From the NCBI GenBank assembly GCA_003281485.1, contig QCBW01000011.1:1-50508 (forward strand): 50,508 nt of DNA, read 5' to 3'. The stretch comes from Prochlorococcus sp. AG-347-J20. Its GTDB lineage: Bacteria > Cyanobacteriota > Cyanobacteriia > PCC-6307 > Cyanobiaceae. The position numbers and the translations under genes were made by a program. Positions 28,872 through 39,127 of the stretch are shown in pieces; position 1 is the stretch's first letter; the number at the start of each line of letters is the position of its first letter. The notes under the pieces are model-generated. The model was not told where the DNA came from. It saw only the letters and a program-made list of their open reading frames with translations, and ran no database searches.

Positions 28872-30095
28872 TTGAATGTGATAAAAAAAATTTATTCATT
28901 TTTCTTAATTGTTCTTGTATTAGTAACATCTCCTTTCTTAATAAGATATTTACTAGCAAATCAGAAAATAACTATATTAAATAGTATTTATTTTAATTTC
29001 CCGGGAATAATTACTAAAAACAAAATATGTCCTACTTATGATGCTTTATTGAATCAAACGCTTGATAATTCTTTTAGTGTATCAATTATTAATAACAAAG
29101 GGGAAATAATAAGTTCCTACAATGAGGATGTTCCAAGGTTGCCAGCATCTAATCAAAAATTATTCTCATCAGCTTATGTTTTAAGTAAATATAAATTAAA
29201 TAATAATTTAGAAACTTCCTTATTTAAAAATAAAAACGATTATTATTTACACGGTCAAGGTGATCCAGATCTTAATTATGAACATATAATCGAACTAATT
29301 TCTAATGTTAAAGAAAATAAAATTATTAACTTTAATATTGTTGAAATTGATTCAAAATTTTATTGGCCTAATGGTTGGACAAATACCGATAAACTTTACG
29401 AATATGGATCTCCAATTACATCTCTTGCAATAGAAAGTAATCACAATAAATATGATGATATTAATGCATTAAAAAATTTTATTAAAAATTATTTAAAAAA
29501 TAAATTTCCAAATTCAAAAATATATATAGATTTTTTTGATTCAGAAAAAACTTTTTATTTAAACAATATTAAAGAGATAAATAAAATATATTCAACTCCA
29601 ATTCTTTCATTATTAACTCTTACAAATTCTGAAAGCCATAATTTTACAGCTGAATCTCTCTTTAAAAATGCCTCAAATACATGGAACGAAAATGACTATA
29701 TAAAATTGAAAAGATGGCTTGAAAATAAAGGCCTCCCAGTATCTAATACATACTTTGCAGATGCTAGTGGATTGTCTCGAAAAAATAAAATTACAACAAA
29801 GTTAGTTGTATTGTTTTTAGATAAAATGAGATATTTTAATAATTTTAAAGCATATCAATCTACACTTTCAATTACGGGAGTAAGAGGAACATTAGCTAAA
29901 AGATTCGTAAATAGTGAATTATCTGGAAAGTTTTTTGGCAAAACTGGGACTCTTTCAAATGTCTTTGCATTATCTGGCTTTTTATATAAAAATGAAAAGC
30001 CAATAATTATAAGCATTATCCAAAATTCGAATAAAATTGATAAAGAAAAAGCTTTTAAATTATTACGTGATCTTTATTACTTGAAATCTTGTTAA
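28872..30095 (+). CDS. dacB: D-alanyl-D-alanine carboxypeptidase, PBP4 family
   Basis: Periplasmic low-molecular-weight penicillin-binding protein of the PBP4/S13 type, 407 aa. An N-terminal hydrophobic segment (about 8-28) acts as a signal or anchor. The active-site triad is complete: SxxK at S93-K96 in PASNQK, SHN near 255-257, and KTG at about 357 in FFGKTGTLSN. The family trims or cross-cleaves peptidoglycan stems. It is shorter than E. coli PBP4 (about 477 aa) through a reduced insertion domain. The start is TTG, with a GTG at 28878 as alternative. It is the last gene in the dapF run. Confidence 0.9.
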   Translation: MNVIKKIYSFFLIVLVLVTSPFLIRYLLANQKITILNSIYFNFPGIITKNKICPTYDALLNQTLDNSFSVSIINNKGEIISSYNEDVPRLPASNQKLFSSAYVLSKYKLNNNLETSLFKNKNDYYLHGQGDPDLNYEHIIELISNVKENKIINFNIVEIDSKFYWPNGWTNTDKLYEYGSPITSLAIESNHNKYDDINALKNFIKNYLKNKFPNSKIYIDFFDSEKTFYLNNIKEINKIYSTPILSLLTLTNSESHNFTAESLFKNASNTWNENDYIKLKRWLENKGLPVSNTYFADASGLSRKNKITTKLVVLFLDKMRYFNNFKAYQSTLSITGVRGTLAKRFVNSELSGKFFGKTGTLSNVFALSGFLYKNEKPIIISIIQNSNKIDKEKAFKLLRDLYYLKSC

Positions 30096-30103
30096 TAAAT
30101 AAA

Positions 30104-30577
30104 TTATTTAAAATATTCTTTTAAATCCCTCTCAACAGAAGGAGGTACCATGTGATTAATTTCACCACCAAATTTAGCAACTTCTTTTACTAAAGAACTA
30201 CTCAGAAAACTATAATTTGTATTTGTAGATAAAAATATAGTTTCAATTTCATTATTAAGAGATTTATTTGTATGAGCAATCTGAAGTTCATACTCAAAAT
30301 CACTCATTGCTCTTAAGCCTCTGAGAATAAGATTAGCTTTTAGATCATTTGCGCAATCAACAGTTAGACCAGAATAAGAAATAACTTCAATATTAGGTAA
30401 ATGAGAAAGAGAATTTTTTATTTGTATTATTCTTCTTTCAAGATTAAATGTAGGTTTTTTAGAAGTATTTTCTAAAACAGCAACTACTAGATTGCCAAAT
30501 ATTTTTTCAGCCCTTTCTATTAAATCAAGATGCCCGTTTGTCAAAGGATCAAATGTACCTGGATAAAGAATTTTCAT
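30104..30577 (-). CDS. coaD: phosphopantetheine adenylyltransferase
   Basis: Penultimate enzyme of coenzyme A synthesis, joining ATP and 4'-phosphopantetheine, 157 aa. The nucleotidyltransferase motif [17 protein letters not shown] (T/HxGH) is at residues 7-23, [14 protein letters not shown] at about 90, and [13 protein letters not shown] in the C-terminal ATP site. Length is standard. It sits on the minus strand between dacB (convergent, 8 bases apart) and the flavin reductase gene (divergent). Confidence 0.97.
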   Translation of the reverse strand: MKILYPGTFDPLTNGHLDLIERAEKIFGNLVVAVLENTSKKPTFNLERRIIQIKNSLSHLPNIEVISYSGLTVDCANDLKANLILRGLRAMSDFEYELQIAHTNKSLNNEIETIFLSTNTNYSFLSSSLVKEVAKFGGEINHMVPPSVERDLKEYFK

Positions 30578-30636
30578 GAATTTATTATGATCAAATAAGA
30601 AATTTAGTTAAAATAATATTATTAGATAAATCAATT

Positions 30637-31125
30637 ATGACATTAAATCTAGAAGCAAAAAAAATCTTATTAAGAAAAATACCTCACGGATTATTTATTT
30701 GTGGCGTTAGAGACGAGGATAAAAATGAAGTGAATGGATTTACTGCAAGTTGGGTGACTCAAGGTTCCTTCACCCCACCATTAGTTGTAATGGCTGTTAG
30801 AGCAGAGGGTTCTAGTCATGAAATAATAAAGTCCACCAATAAGTTCTCATTAAATGTGCTCAAAAGTGATCAAAAGGATCTAGCAGCTGTTTTCTTTAAA
30901 CCTCAAAAGGCATTAGGAGGTAGATTTGAATCTGTTGAATTTAATTTAGGTGAGCTTGGATTGCCTATTTTAGTTGATAGTGTTGGTGGAGTTGAATGTA
31001 ATGTTGTTGGAAGTGTTATGCATGGAGACCATACCGTTTTTGTAGGAGAGGTTCAATCTGCTTATCTGAATAATGATGTTGACTCACTAAATTTATCTTC
31101 AACTGGCTGGAATTATGGAGGGTAA
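30637..31125 (+). CDS. flavin reductase-like domain protein
   Basis: A 162-aa flavin reductase-like (split-barrel, FMN-binding) protein. The N-terminal half has FTASWVTQGSFTPPLVVMAV, the usual flavin site, followed by FSLNVLKSDQKDLAAVFF. The C-terminal GSVMHGDHTVFVGEV is the conserved His motif. It is a free domain here; in cyanobacteria the same domain occurs fused to flavodiiron proteins. Substrate and electron acceptor are not predictable. It is 9 bases upstream of uvrC. Confidence 0.85.
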   Translation: MTLNLEAKKILLRKIPHGLFICGVRDEDKNEVNGFTASWVTQGSFTPPLVVMAVRAEGSSHEIIKSTNKFSLNVLKSDQKDLAAVFFKPQKALGGRFESVEFNLGELGLPILVDSVGGVECNVVGSVMHGDHTVFVGEVQSAYLNNDVDSLNLSSTGWNYGG

Positions 31126-31134
31126 ACATTATAA

Positions 31135-33093
31135 ATGAGTAATTCCTCTATCGAAAAAATAGATAACAAATATAATTTTAAAATTGAATATAAATTAATT
31201 AATAATAAGGAGTTATTAAAATCAAGATTATCCGAAATTCCAAATTCATCTGGTTGTTATCTTTTTAAAGATATTGATAATAACTTACTTTATATCGGTA
31301 AATCTAAAAAACTACGCAGTAGAGTAAGTAGTTATTTCAATAATTATTCAGATTTAACTCCCCGATTAAGTTTGATGGTTCGTCAAATAACTGAAATAGA
31401 AATAATAATCACAGATAGCGAATATGAAGCATTAAATTTAGAGTCAAATTTAATTAAAACAAACAAACCATACTTTAATATTCTTTTAAAGGATGATAAG
31501 AAATATCCATATCTTTGTATAACTTGGAGTGAAAAATATCCTCGAATATTTATTACAAGAAGAAGAAGAAATAGAAATAATTTAGATAGATATTATGGAC
31601 CTTATGTTGATGTCGGATTATTAAGGAGAACATTATTTACGATAAAAAAAATATTTCCACTTAGACAAAGACCAAGGCCAGTATATAAAGATAGAACTTG
31701 TTTGAATTACTCAATAGGAAGATGTCCAGGTGTTTGCCAAGAAGTTATATCATCTGAAGATTATAAAAAAACAATGAAACAAGTCTCTATGATATTTCAG
31801 GGAAGAAATGATGACTTAGAAATATTTTTACAAAAAAAAATGCTGCAATTTTCAAACGATTTAGATTATGAGAATGCAGCAAAAATAAGGGACCAAATCT
31901 CAGGTTTAAAATTATTAACTGAATCACAAAAAATATCAATACCAGATTCTTCAATTAATAGAGATATCTTTGGAATAGTTTCAGAAAAAAATGTAGCTAG
32001 TATACAAATTTTCCAAATGAGATCTGGTAAGCTCATTGGGAGAATTGGCTATACTCAAAAATTAAATAATGAAGATGAAAATCTTATTCTACAAAAGATA
32101 TTGGAAGAGCATTATATGAATGTTGAAGCTGTAGAAATACCATCAGAAATTCTTATTCAATATAACCTTCCAAAACAAGCAACTATAGTGGATTGGTTAA
32201 CGGAGTTAAGAAAAAAGAAAGTAAAAATCATAATCCCAAAAAGAAATAAAAAACATGAAACTGTAGAAATGGTTTTAAAAAATGCGAAACTGGAATTAGA
32301 TAGAATATTAAATGGGATACAAGATAATGAATCATCAATTGAAGATCTTACCCAAATACTTGAATTAAGCGAACAACCTAAAAGAATTGAGGGTTATGAT
32401 ATAAGCCATATTCAAGGAAGTGACCCTGTAGCATCACAAGTCGTTTTTATTGATGGTATTCCTTCTAAACAGCATTATAGGAAATATAAAATTAAAGATC
32501 CCAACGTTTTTGTAGGACATAGTGATGATTTTGCTTCGATATATGAAGTAATACATAGAAGGTTTAAAAAATGGGCAAGATTTAAAAAAAGCGGAGGGGA
32601 TTTTTCAATACTAAATGATAAAACGAATAGTAAATTAGACAATGAACTTCTATCAGATTGGCCTGATTTAATAATGATTGATGGAGGAAAAGGACAGTTA
32701 AATGCAGCTATTAAAGCATTAAAAGAATTAAATCTTCAGGAAGAAGTAACTATATGTTCATTAGCAAAAAAAAATGAAGAAATATTTATTCCAGGCTTTA
32801 CTAAGTCTCTTGATACTGATGAAAATCAAAAAGGAGTTCTTCTATTAAGAAGGGTAAGAGATGAAGCACATAGATTTGCATTATCTTTTCATAGAGACAA
32901 AAGATCCAAAAGAATGAATAGATCTCAATTGTCACAAATCAGTGGATTAGGACCATCAAGAATAAGAGAATTGCTGGAGCATTTTAAATCAATAGACGCA
33001 ATAAGAATAGCTAGTAAAGAGGATTTATCAAAAGTTAAAGGACTTGGAAAAAATTCAGTAAATGATATATATGAATATTTTAACGAGTTATAA
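31135..33093 (+). CDS. uvrC: excinuclease ABC subunit C
   Basis: Nuclease subunit of nucleotide excision repair, making both incisions around lesions marked by UvrAB, 652 aa. The GIY-YIG domain is visible as SGCYLFKDIDNNLLYIGKSK (about 40-60), and the UVR motif as LDYENAAKIRDQI (about 245). The RNase H-like core contains EGYDISHIQGSDPVASQVVF and MIDGGKGQL. Two helix-hairpin-helix units end the protein (ISGLGPSRIRELLEHF, VKGLGKNSVNDIYEYF). All domains are intact. It follows the flavin reductase gene by 9 bases. Confidence 0.97.
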   Translation: MSNSSIEKIDNKYNFKIEYKLINNKELLKSRLSEIPNSSGCYLFKDIDNNLLYIGKSKKLRSRVSSYFNNYSDLTPRLSLMVRQITEIEIIITDSEYEALNLESNLIKTNKPYFNILLKDDKKYPYLCITWSEKYPRIFITRRRRNRNNLDRYYGPYVDVGLLRRTLFTIKKIFPLRQRPRPVYKDRTCLNYSIGRCPGVCQEVISSEDYKKTMKQVSMIFQGRNDDLEIFLQKKMLQFSNDLDYENAAKIRDQISGLKLLTESQKISIPDSSINRDIFGIVSEKNVASIQIFQMRSGKLIGRIGYTQKLNNEDENLILQKILEEHYMNVEAVEIPSEILIQYNLPKQATIVDWLTELRKKKVKIIIPKRNKKHETVEMVLKNAKLELDRILNGIQDNESSIEDLTQILELSEQPKRIEGYDISHIQGSDPVASQVVFIDGIPSKQHYRKYKIKDPNVFVGHSDDFASIYEVIHRRFKKWARFKKSGGDFSILNDKTNSKLDNELLSDWPDLIMIDGGKGQLNAAIKALKELNLQEEVTICSLAKKNEEIFIPGFTKSLDTDENQKGVLLLRRVRDEAHRFALSFHRDKRSKRMNRSQLSQISGLGPSRIRELLEHFKSIDAIRIASKEDLSKVKGLGKNSVNDIYEYFNEL

Positions 33094-33181
33094 ATATTAA
33101 TTAATTTTTGAAAAATAGATTTCTTGATATTGTTAAATATAACTATATTAAAAATATATATTTTTAAATTAATCTAGTAAT

Positions 33182-33748
33182 TTGGCAGCTGAAGCATATC
33201 TCTGGTTTAAATCACTTCACATTATTGGTGTAATCGTTTGGTTTGCGGGACTTTTTTATTTAGTAAGACTTTTTATATATCATGAAGAATCTAAAAATAT
33301 GGATAATGAATTAAAAATTGCCTTTAATAAACAATACACCTTGATGGAAAAAAGGCTGGCGAATATAATCACAACACCTGGGATGATATTAGCTTTAAGT
33401 ATGGCTATATGCATGGTTATTATGCAACCAAGTTGGTTAAGTGAGAAGTGGTTGCAAATTAAAATTTCTTTTGTTTTAGGATTAGTAATTTATCATTCTT
33501 ATTGTTATAAAATAATGTATGCATTACAAAATGGTACTTCAACCATTTCAGCAAAAAACCTTAGATTATTAAATGAATTGCCTACTTTATTATTATTTAT
33601 AATTGTACTTTTAGTTATTTTTAAAAATAATTTTCCAACTAGTATTGCTACATGGAGCGTAGTTGGAATAATTATTTTCATGTTGGCTTCAATTCAATTA
33701 TATGCAAAGATTAGAAAGAAAAATGAGAATTCATTAAGTAATGAATAG
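33182..33748 (+). CDS. hemJ: protoporphyrinogen IX oxidase HemJ
   Basis: Membrane protein of the HemJ (UPF0093) family, 188 aa, oxidising protoporphyrinogen IX to protoporphyrin IX, the branch precursor of heme and chlorophyll. The N-terminal helix has SLHIIGVIVWFAGLFYLVRLFIYH with the conserved His. Further helices lie at about 58-78, 92-112, 132-152 and 158-180, with LRLLNELPTLLLF characteristic. The start is a TTG, because no ATG occurs before the conserved AEAYLWFK. It overlaps the next gene by 8 bases. Confidence 0.9.
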   Translation: MAAEAYLWFKSLHIIGVIVWFAGLFYLVRLFIYHEESKNMDNELKIAFNKQYTLMEKRLANIITTPGMILALSMAICMVIMQPSWLSEKWLQIKISFVLGLVIYHSYCYKIMYALQNGTSTISAKNLRLLNELPTLLLFIIVLLVIFKNNFPTSIATWSVVGIIIFMLASIQLYAKIRKKNENSLSNE

Positions 33749-34388
33749 GGAAGACTTAGTAAAATTAACTTCCAATATTAATAAAAATAGTTGTCCTAAT
33801 AATATTAATTTTCACTGTCATACAAAATTTAGTGATGGAAGTTTAGAACCATATGAACTTTTAGATCAAGCTTATAAAAATAACTTGAAATTTTTATCAA
33901 TAACCGATCATCATACAATTAAAGCTCATGAATATATAAAAAAAAATAATATACTCAAAAATTATCCTAAAGATTCCTTTACATTAATTTCGGGAATAGA
34001 AATTAATTGTTTGATTTTAGGATGTTTAGTACATGTAATTGGATTGGGAATAGATATAAAAAGTAAATACCTAAATCCCTACATCCTTGGAGAGTCTCCA
34101 ATAGGTAATGATTTAAATATTAAATCAGTTATAAAAGCAATAAATTTAGCTGGTGGTTTATCATTTCTTGCACATCCAGCGAGATACAGGATTCCCTTTT
34201 ATAAATTAATTCCAGAGGCCAAAATACAAGGTATTGATGGAATAGAGGTTTGGTACGATTATGAACTTAATGAAGTATGGAATCCTAGTTTATTTGTATG
34301 TTCAGAAATAGATAAATTAGCAGATAAATATTCAATGCTAAAAACATGCGGAACAGATAGTCATGGACTTTCGCTATTAGGTAGATAA
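33741..34388 (+). CDS. PHP-domain phosphoesterase
   Basis: Metal-dependent phosphoesterase of the PHP fold, 215 aa. Motif I is NFHCHTKFSDGS (H25, H27), with motif II in FLSITDHHTIKAH. GIEINC follows, and a C-terminal CGTDSHGLSLLG supplies further metal ligands. Relatives include 3',5'-nucleoside bisphosphate phosphatase (RNase AM), histidinol phosphatases and the PHP domain of DNA polymerase. This stand-alone form is closest in layout to the first, but the substrate is not certain. It overlaps hemJ by 8 bases and ends 1 base from convergent cobN. Confidence 0.88.
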   Translation: MNREDLVKLTSNINKNSCPNNINFHCHTKFSDGSLEPYELLDQAYKNNLKFLSITDHHTIKAHEYIKKNNILKNYPKDSFTLISGIEINCLILGCLVHVIGLGIDIKSKYLNPYILGESPIGNDLNIKSVIKAINLAGGLSFLAHPARYRIPFYKLIPEAKIQGIDGIEVWYDYELNEVWNPSLFVCSEIDKLADKYSMLKTCGTDSHGLSLLGR

Positions 34389-34389
34389 T

Positions 34390-37300
34390 TTAGAATTCAT
34401 TTTTTTCAATTATTGAATCAGTATTAATAATTATGTTCTTTAAATTTTCAATGACATCTGATGAACAATTATCCCACATTTTTCTATTTACAATTTCAAG
34501 AAATCTTTGTGCAATATCTCTTAAAGCCCATGGATTATTCTCTAGAAAGAAATTCCTAAGATCCAGATCACATAACCATGATTTATAAACTTCCTCATAA
34601 CACCAATCTGAGACTACTTCAGTAGAAGCATCAAAAGCATATAAGTAATCTAGTGTAGCTGAAAATTCAAACGCTCCTTTATAACCATTATCCTTCATTC
34701 CATTTATCCATTTAGGGTTAAGTATTCTTGATATAACAACTTTATTAATTTCATCTTGTAATTTTGAAATTTTGGATAATCCAAATTTTGATAAATCACC
34801 ATGATACATTTCAGGAAATTTACCGCTCAATTTTTTTACTGCTGAAGATAAGCCACCCTGAAACTGATAATAATCATCAGAATCTAAAATATCATGTTCC
34901 TTATTATCTTGGTTATGAACAACTAACTGAACATTTTTAAGAGCATTTTCTAATGATTTTTTATCCTCTATAGATTCAAGATTATCACTGTAAATCCACT
35001 TACTCCAATTAAGAAAAGATTCTCCAAAATCATCAATATTTTCCCAATTAGAATTAGAAATTAGTTCTTGTAGTCCGGCTCCATATGAACCTGGCGCTGA
35101 CCCAAATATACGATTAATTGAATCACCATCCCTTGATGCCCCAGCAAGAGGGTTAAATTTATCATCCTCATTAAGATTAGAAACAAGATTTATTGCTTTA
35201 GAAGTTAATTTAACTAACTGTGGAAATGCATCTCTAAACATTCCTGAAATCCTTAAAGTAACATCAACCCTTGGTCTTTCGAGAACAGATAAAGGAATGA
35301 TTTCTAGATCTACTACTCTTCTTGAGGGTCCATCCCAAATAGGCTGTACTCCTAATAAATATAGTATTTGACAAATGTCTTCACCACCATTTCTCATTGT
35401 GGATGTTGCCCATACAGATATTGCTATATTTTTTAAATCTTCTCCATTATCTTGTTTGAATAAATCAAGTATTTGTGAGGCGGATTGACAACCAACACTC
35501 CATGCTGATTCAGTTGGCAGTCCTCTCGAATCAACTGAAAAGAAATTTTTACCAGTGGGTAAAGCTTCAGTTTTACCTCTCGTAGGGGCTCCAGATGGAC
35601 CACTTTTTACATATTGTCCATTTAACGAATTAATAAATGATAATTTCTCATTATATGAAGAATTAATGATTGGATATAGAATCTCTTTTTTTAATAATAA
35701 AAAATACTTATTATGTTTTTTTTCATTAAAGAAATAGTCTATTATTTTCTGATTTTTATATTTTTCAAGATTTTTTATATTGGTATTCTTTTTGTAAAAA
35801 AACAAATATATTAAATACTTTGCTTGTTGTTCCAAAAAATCAATAGCCATTCTAAAGTTTAAAATATTTTTGTTGGAAAAAGTCAATAATATTTTTTTAT
35901 CCTTTTCACTTAACTTTTGATCATATATATTTGTCCAAGGATCCAAATCTAGTTTTAAATGTTTTGCTATATATTGAACAATCCCAATTCTATTGTCATT
36001 TGGCACTCTAGCGACACACAAGAATAAATTTATTTCATTAATGTCATTCTGCCTATTACCAAAAATATGCAAACCTGTCCTAATTTGAGATTCTTTAATT
36101 TTGCAAAGAAAAGAATCAATCTCTTCAATTTGATTATTTTTATTATTTAAAGTGATTTCGTTAAAATCTTTTTTAATTAATTCAAAAATGGATTTTTCTA
36201 TAATTTCAATCCGATTAGAATTTAATAATTTTGCTTCAAAATATTCGTCTAAATAATTTTCTAATATTGAATATTTTCCATATAATTCTGACCTATCCAA
36301 AGGAGGGGTTAAATGATCAATAATTGTTGCAGCAGTTCTTCTTTTAGCTTGGGATCCTTCCCCAGGATCATTTACGATAAAAGGATATATGTTTGGTATT
36401 GCTGGACAAATAATATTTGGAAAACATTTATTACTGAGACCTATAGATTTGCCAGGTAACCATTCAACAGTACCATGTTTACCAATATGGCAAATAGCAT
36501 TTGCGTTAAAAACTTTTTCAATCCAAAAATATTGTGCTAAATATCTATGGGGAGGTGGAAGATCGGGAGAATGAATATCTCTATCAGTGAAAGCGTCATA
36601 ACCACGTTGAGGTTGAATCAATAATGTTATTTTTCCAAATCTAATACCATTTATTGAGAAGCCTTCATTATCAAGATCGATCGATTCTGATGGTTTGCCC
36701 CAACGGTTAATAATAATATTTTTTGGTTCAAGTTCTAAATAATTCCAATATTTTAAATATTCACTAAGTGGTAAATAATCTAATGGTTTATTATTTTGAG
36801 ATTCAATATCATTAGTTCTAGTTTTTATAAGTATTGACATTAATTCCGAAGAATCTTGAGGATAATTACAAGATCCAAGATCATAACCTTCTTCTTCTAA
36901 CCAGTTAAGAATATTTATTATCGAAGATGGTGTATTAAGACCAACACCATTACCGATTCTTCCATTCTTTACTGGATAATTACTTATTATTAAACAAATT
37001 TTTTTATCAAAATTATTAAGTTTTTGAAGTTTCACATAATTTGTTGCAAATTTTGAAATCCATTTAATACCTACTTGATCAGCTTTGTAACTCGTTATTT
37101 CACTGTAGAGTGTATTTTTTTTAGAAATTATTTCTTTAAATGCTGAAGGACAGGTAGTAATCCTTCCATCAAATTCAGGAATAATTATTTGCATCAATAA
37201 ATCAGATGAATTCATTCCAATGGATGAATTTAACCAATTTTTTCTTGATCTATTTGAAGAGAGAAGCTGTAAAATTGGAATTTTAAGAGAAGTAAAAATA

Positions 37301-38127
37301 TTTGTAGAATTTTCAATTAATTCGTTATTTTTGATTTGAGATGAAGAAAATGAAGTTGTGGTAATTATTAATTTAATATCTTCCTTTTTAAAAATTTCTA
37401 TTAATTTCTTTTGAATAATATGATCTTTTAGTGTTGAAATAAATAACGTTTTAGGCGATAGTCCGCATCTTCGTAACTGCAAGTTAAGTTTTTCGTTTAC
37501 TTCAATTTCATTAGCCAAAAAAAGTGATTTATAGGATATTATTCCAATCTTTTCTCCTTTTTCAATTTTCCAATCATATAAATAAGGATCTGGATAAAAA
37601 CTAATATTCAAAAACTCATCAGGAATTAATGTTTCATTTACCTTTAGATAATTTAAACAATTAAGAAATTTTCTATAATTCTCCATTCCTCCCGATCTTA
37701 GTAATCTAGAAATATTTAATGCAATATTTTTATCTATACTACTTATTTCACTTAAGGAAACTTCCTGATCAACGGTACCTGATAGGATTACTAACTTCCT
37801 TTTTTTATTGACTGCTTGCCAATTTAAAAGTTGTTCAATTCCATAGTTCCATGTACCTTTATCGCCAAAAATTCTTAGTATGACAACTTTTGCATAATTA
37901 ATTGTTTTTAATAAATAATTATCTATTTTAGCTGAGGAATTTAAATTAGAAATTTCTAAAGCTCTTATATTATTTTTTAATGAAGCAAATTCTTTTTCTA
38001 ATAATAAGTTTGATATGAGATTTAAATCAGCTTTTACACTTGTTATAAAAATAAAATCTGCCGCTGGTTGCTCAATTAAATCATCATTATTCTTTTCATT
38101 TCCTGCTACATTTAATATCCTGTGCAT
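34390..38127 (-). CDS. cobN: cobaltochelatase large subunit CobN
   Basis: Large chelatase subunit of 1245 aa, homologous to Mg-chelatase ChlH, inserting cobalt into the corrin ring of (pseudo)cobalamin. Family motifs include RYLAQYFWIEKVF, HIGKHGTVEWLPGK, GEGSQAKRRTAATIIDHLTPP, TGKNFFSVDSRGLPTESAW and RISGMFRDAFPQLV. Identification as CobN rather than ChlH rests on overall length and general resemblance of the N-terminus and on context. metH, a B12 enzyme, lies divergently two genes away. ChlH paralogy is the main alternative. No cobalamin riboswitch was recognised in the 72-base leader region. Confidence 0.85.
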   Translation of the reverse strand: MHRILNVAGNEKNNDDLIEQPAADFIFITSVKADLNLISNLLLEKEFASLKNNIRALEISNLNSSAKIDNYLLKTINYAKVVILRIFGDKGTWNYGIEQLLNWQAVNKKRKLVILSGTVDQEVSLSEISSIDKNIALNISRLLRSGGMENYRKFLNCLNYLKVNETLIPDEFLNISFYPDPYLYDWKIEKGEKIGIISYKSLFLANEIEVNEKLNLQLRRCGLSPKTLFISTLKDHIIQKKLIEIFKKEDIKLIITTTSFSSSQIKNNELIENSTNIFTSLKIPILQLLSSNRSRKNWLNSSIGMNSSDLLMQIIIPEFDGRITTCPSAFKEIISKKNTLYSEITSYKADQVGIKWISKFATNYVKLQKLNNFDKKICLIISNYPVKNGRIGNGVGLNTPSSIINILNWLEEEGYDLGSCNYPQDSSELMSILIKTRTNDIESQNNKPLDYLPLSEYLKYWNYLELEPKNIIINRWGKPSESIDLDNEGFSINGIRFGKITLLIQPQRGYDAFTDRDIHSPDLPPPHRYLAQYFWIEKVFNANAICHIGKHGTVEWLPGKSIGLSNKCFPNIICPAIPNIYPFIVNDPGEGSQAKRRTAATIIDHLTPPLDRSELYGKYSILENYLDEYFEAKLLNSNRIEIIEKSIFELIKKDFNEITLNNKNNQIEEIDSFLCKIKESQIRTGLHIFGNRQNDINEINLFLCVARVPNDNRIGIVQYIAKHLKLDLDPWTNIYDQKLSEKDKKILLTFSNKNILNFRMAIDFLEQQAKYLIYLFFYKKNTNIKNLEKYKNQKIIDYFFNEKKHNKYFLLLKKEILYPIINSSYNEKLSFINSLNGQYVKSGPSGAPTRGKTEALPTGKNFFSVDSRGLPTESAWSVGCQSASQILDLFKQDNGEDLKNIAISVWATSTMRNGGEDICQILYLLGVQPIWDGPSRRVVDLEIIPLSVLERPRVDVTLRISGMFRDAFPQLVKLTSKAINLVSNLNEDDKFNPLAGASRDGDSINRIFGSAPGSYGAGLQELISNSNWENIDDFGESFLNWSKWIYSDNLESIEDKKSLENALKNVQLVVHNQDNKEHDILDSDDYYQFQGGLSSAVKKLSGKFPEMYHGDLSKFGLSKISKLQDEINKVVISRILNPKWINGMKDNGYKGAFEFSATLDYLYAFDASTEVVSDWCYEEVYKSWLCDLDLRNFFLENNPWALRDIAQRFLEIVNRKMWDNCSSDVIENLKNIIINTDSIIEKNEF

Positions 38128-38199
38128 TTTTATATATAAATAAGGTTTAGAATACGTAAGTAGGATAAAACAAGTTTACCTTAATTAAATAAATTGAAT

Positions 38200-39114
38200 A
38201 TGCATGAATTTCTTCCATACGCCTGGTTCGAAGGTAAATGTATTCCATTTAAAGAAGCAAAAATATCAATAGCTACTCATGCACTACATTATGGTACTGC
38301 TGCATTTGGAGGAATGCGAGCGATACCTAACCCTACAAATAAAGAAGAATTCCTTTTATTTAGAACTGATAAACACATAAAAAGATTATCTCAAAGTGCA
38401 AAATTACTCTTAACTGATATATCTGAAGAATATATTTTTAAAGCCTTAGAGGAAGTTATAAAAAGAAATAAGCCACAAAAACCTATTTATATTAGACCAT
38501 TCGTATATACAAGCGATTTAGGTATAGCTCCAAGGTTACACAATATTGAAACAGATTTCTTTATGTATTGTATTGAACTAGGAGATTATCTATCCCCAGA
38601 TGGGGTTTCATGTAGAATGAGTAGTTGGACTAGACAAGAAGATAGATCTCTCCCATTGAGAGGAAAAATAAGTGGAGCTTATATTACTAGTTCATTAGCT
38701 AAAACAGAAGCAAGTTTATCGGGTTTTGATGAAGCCCTGCTATTAAATTCAAGTGGTAAGGTAAGCGAAGCTAGTGGTATGAATTTATTTATTGTAAGGA
38801 ATGGAGACTTAATCACTCCTGGTGTTGATCAAGATATCCTTGAGGGTATTACTAGAGCTAGTGTAATTGAATTAGCAAAATCATTTGGAATAAATGTAAT
38901 TGAAAGGCCTGTTGATAAAACAGAATTATTAATAGCAGATGAAGTTTTTCTAACTGGTACAGCAGCAAAAATTACACCAGTTAAAAAAATTGAATCAAGT
39001 GAATTAAATGGTGACAGACCAATAATGAATAAATTAAAAAGTAAGCTTATAGAAATAACAGAAGGTCGTTCTCAAGACTATGATAATTGGGTAACAAGAA
39101 TTTCTCTAAAATAA
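38200..39114 (+). CDS. ilvE: branched-chain amino acid aminotransferase
   Basis: Class IV PLP aminotransferase for the last step of isoleucine, valine and leucine synthesis, 304 aa. The PLP lysine is K156 in LRGKISGAYITSS. SGKVSEASGMNLFIV and TPGVDQDILEGITRASVI are the family signature, with LTGTAAKITPVKKI near the end. I start at the ATG at 38200; a TTG two codons earlier is possible but unneeded. It is 13 bases upstream of metH and divergent from cobN. Confidence 0.95.
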   Translation: MHEFLPYAWFEGKCIPFKEAKISIATHALHYGTAAFGGMRAIPNPTNKEEFLLFRTDKHIKRLSQSAKLLLTDISEEYIFKALEEVIKRNKPQKPIYIRPFVYTSDLGIAPRLHNIETDFFMYCIELGDYLSPDGVSCRMSSWTRQEDRSLPLRGKISGAYITSSLAKTEASLSGFDEALLLNSSGKVSEASGMNLFIVRNGDLITPGVDQDILEGITRASVIELAKSFGINVIERPVDKTELLIADEVFLTGTAAKITPVKKIESSELNGDRPIMNKLKSKLIEITEGRSQDYDNWVTRISLK

Positions 39115-39127
39115 TTTTCACCTAAAA

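Noticed and set aside
38128..38199. Cobalamin riboswitch between cobN and ilvE
   Set aside because: The 72-base gap is too short for a typical cobalamin riboswitch and shows no B12-box-like sequence.
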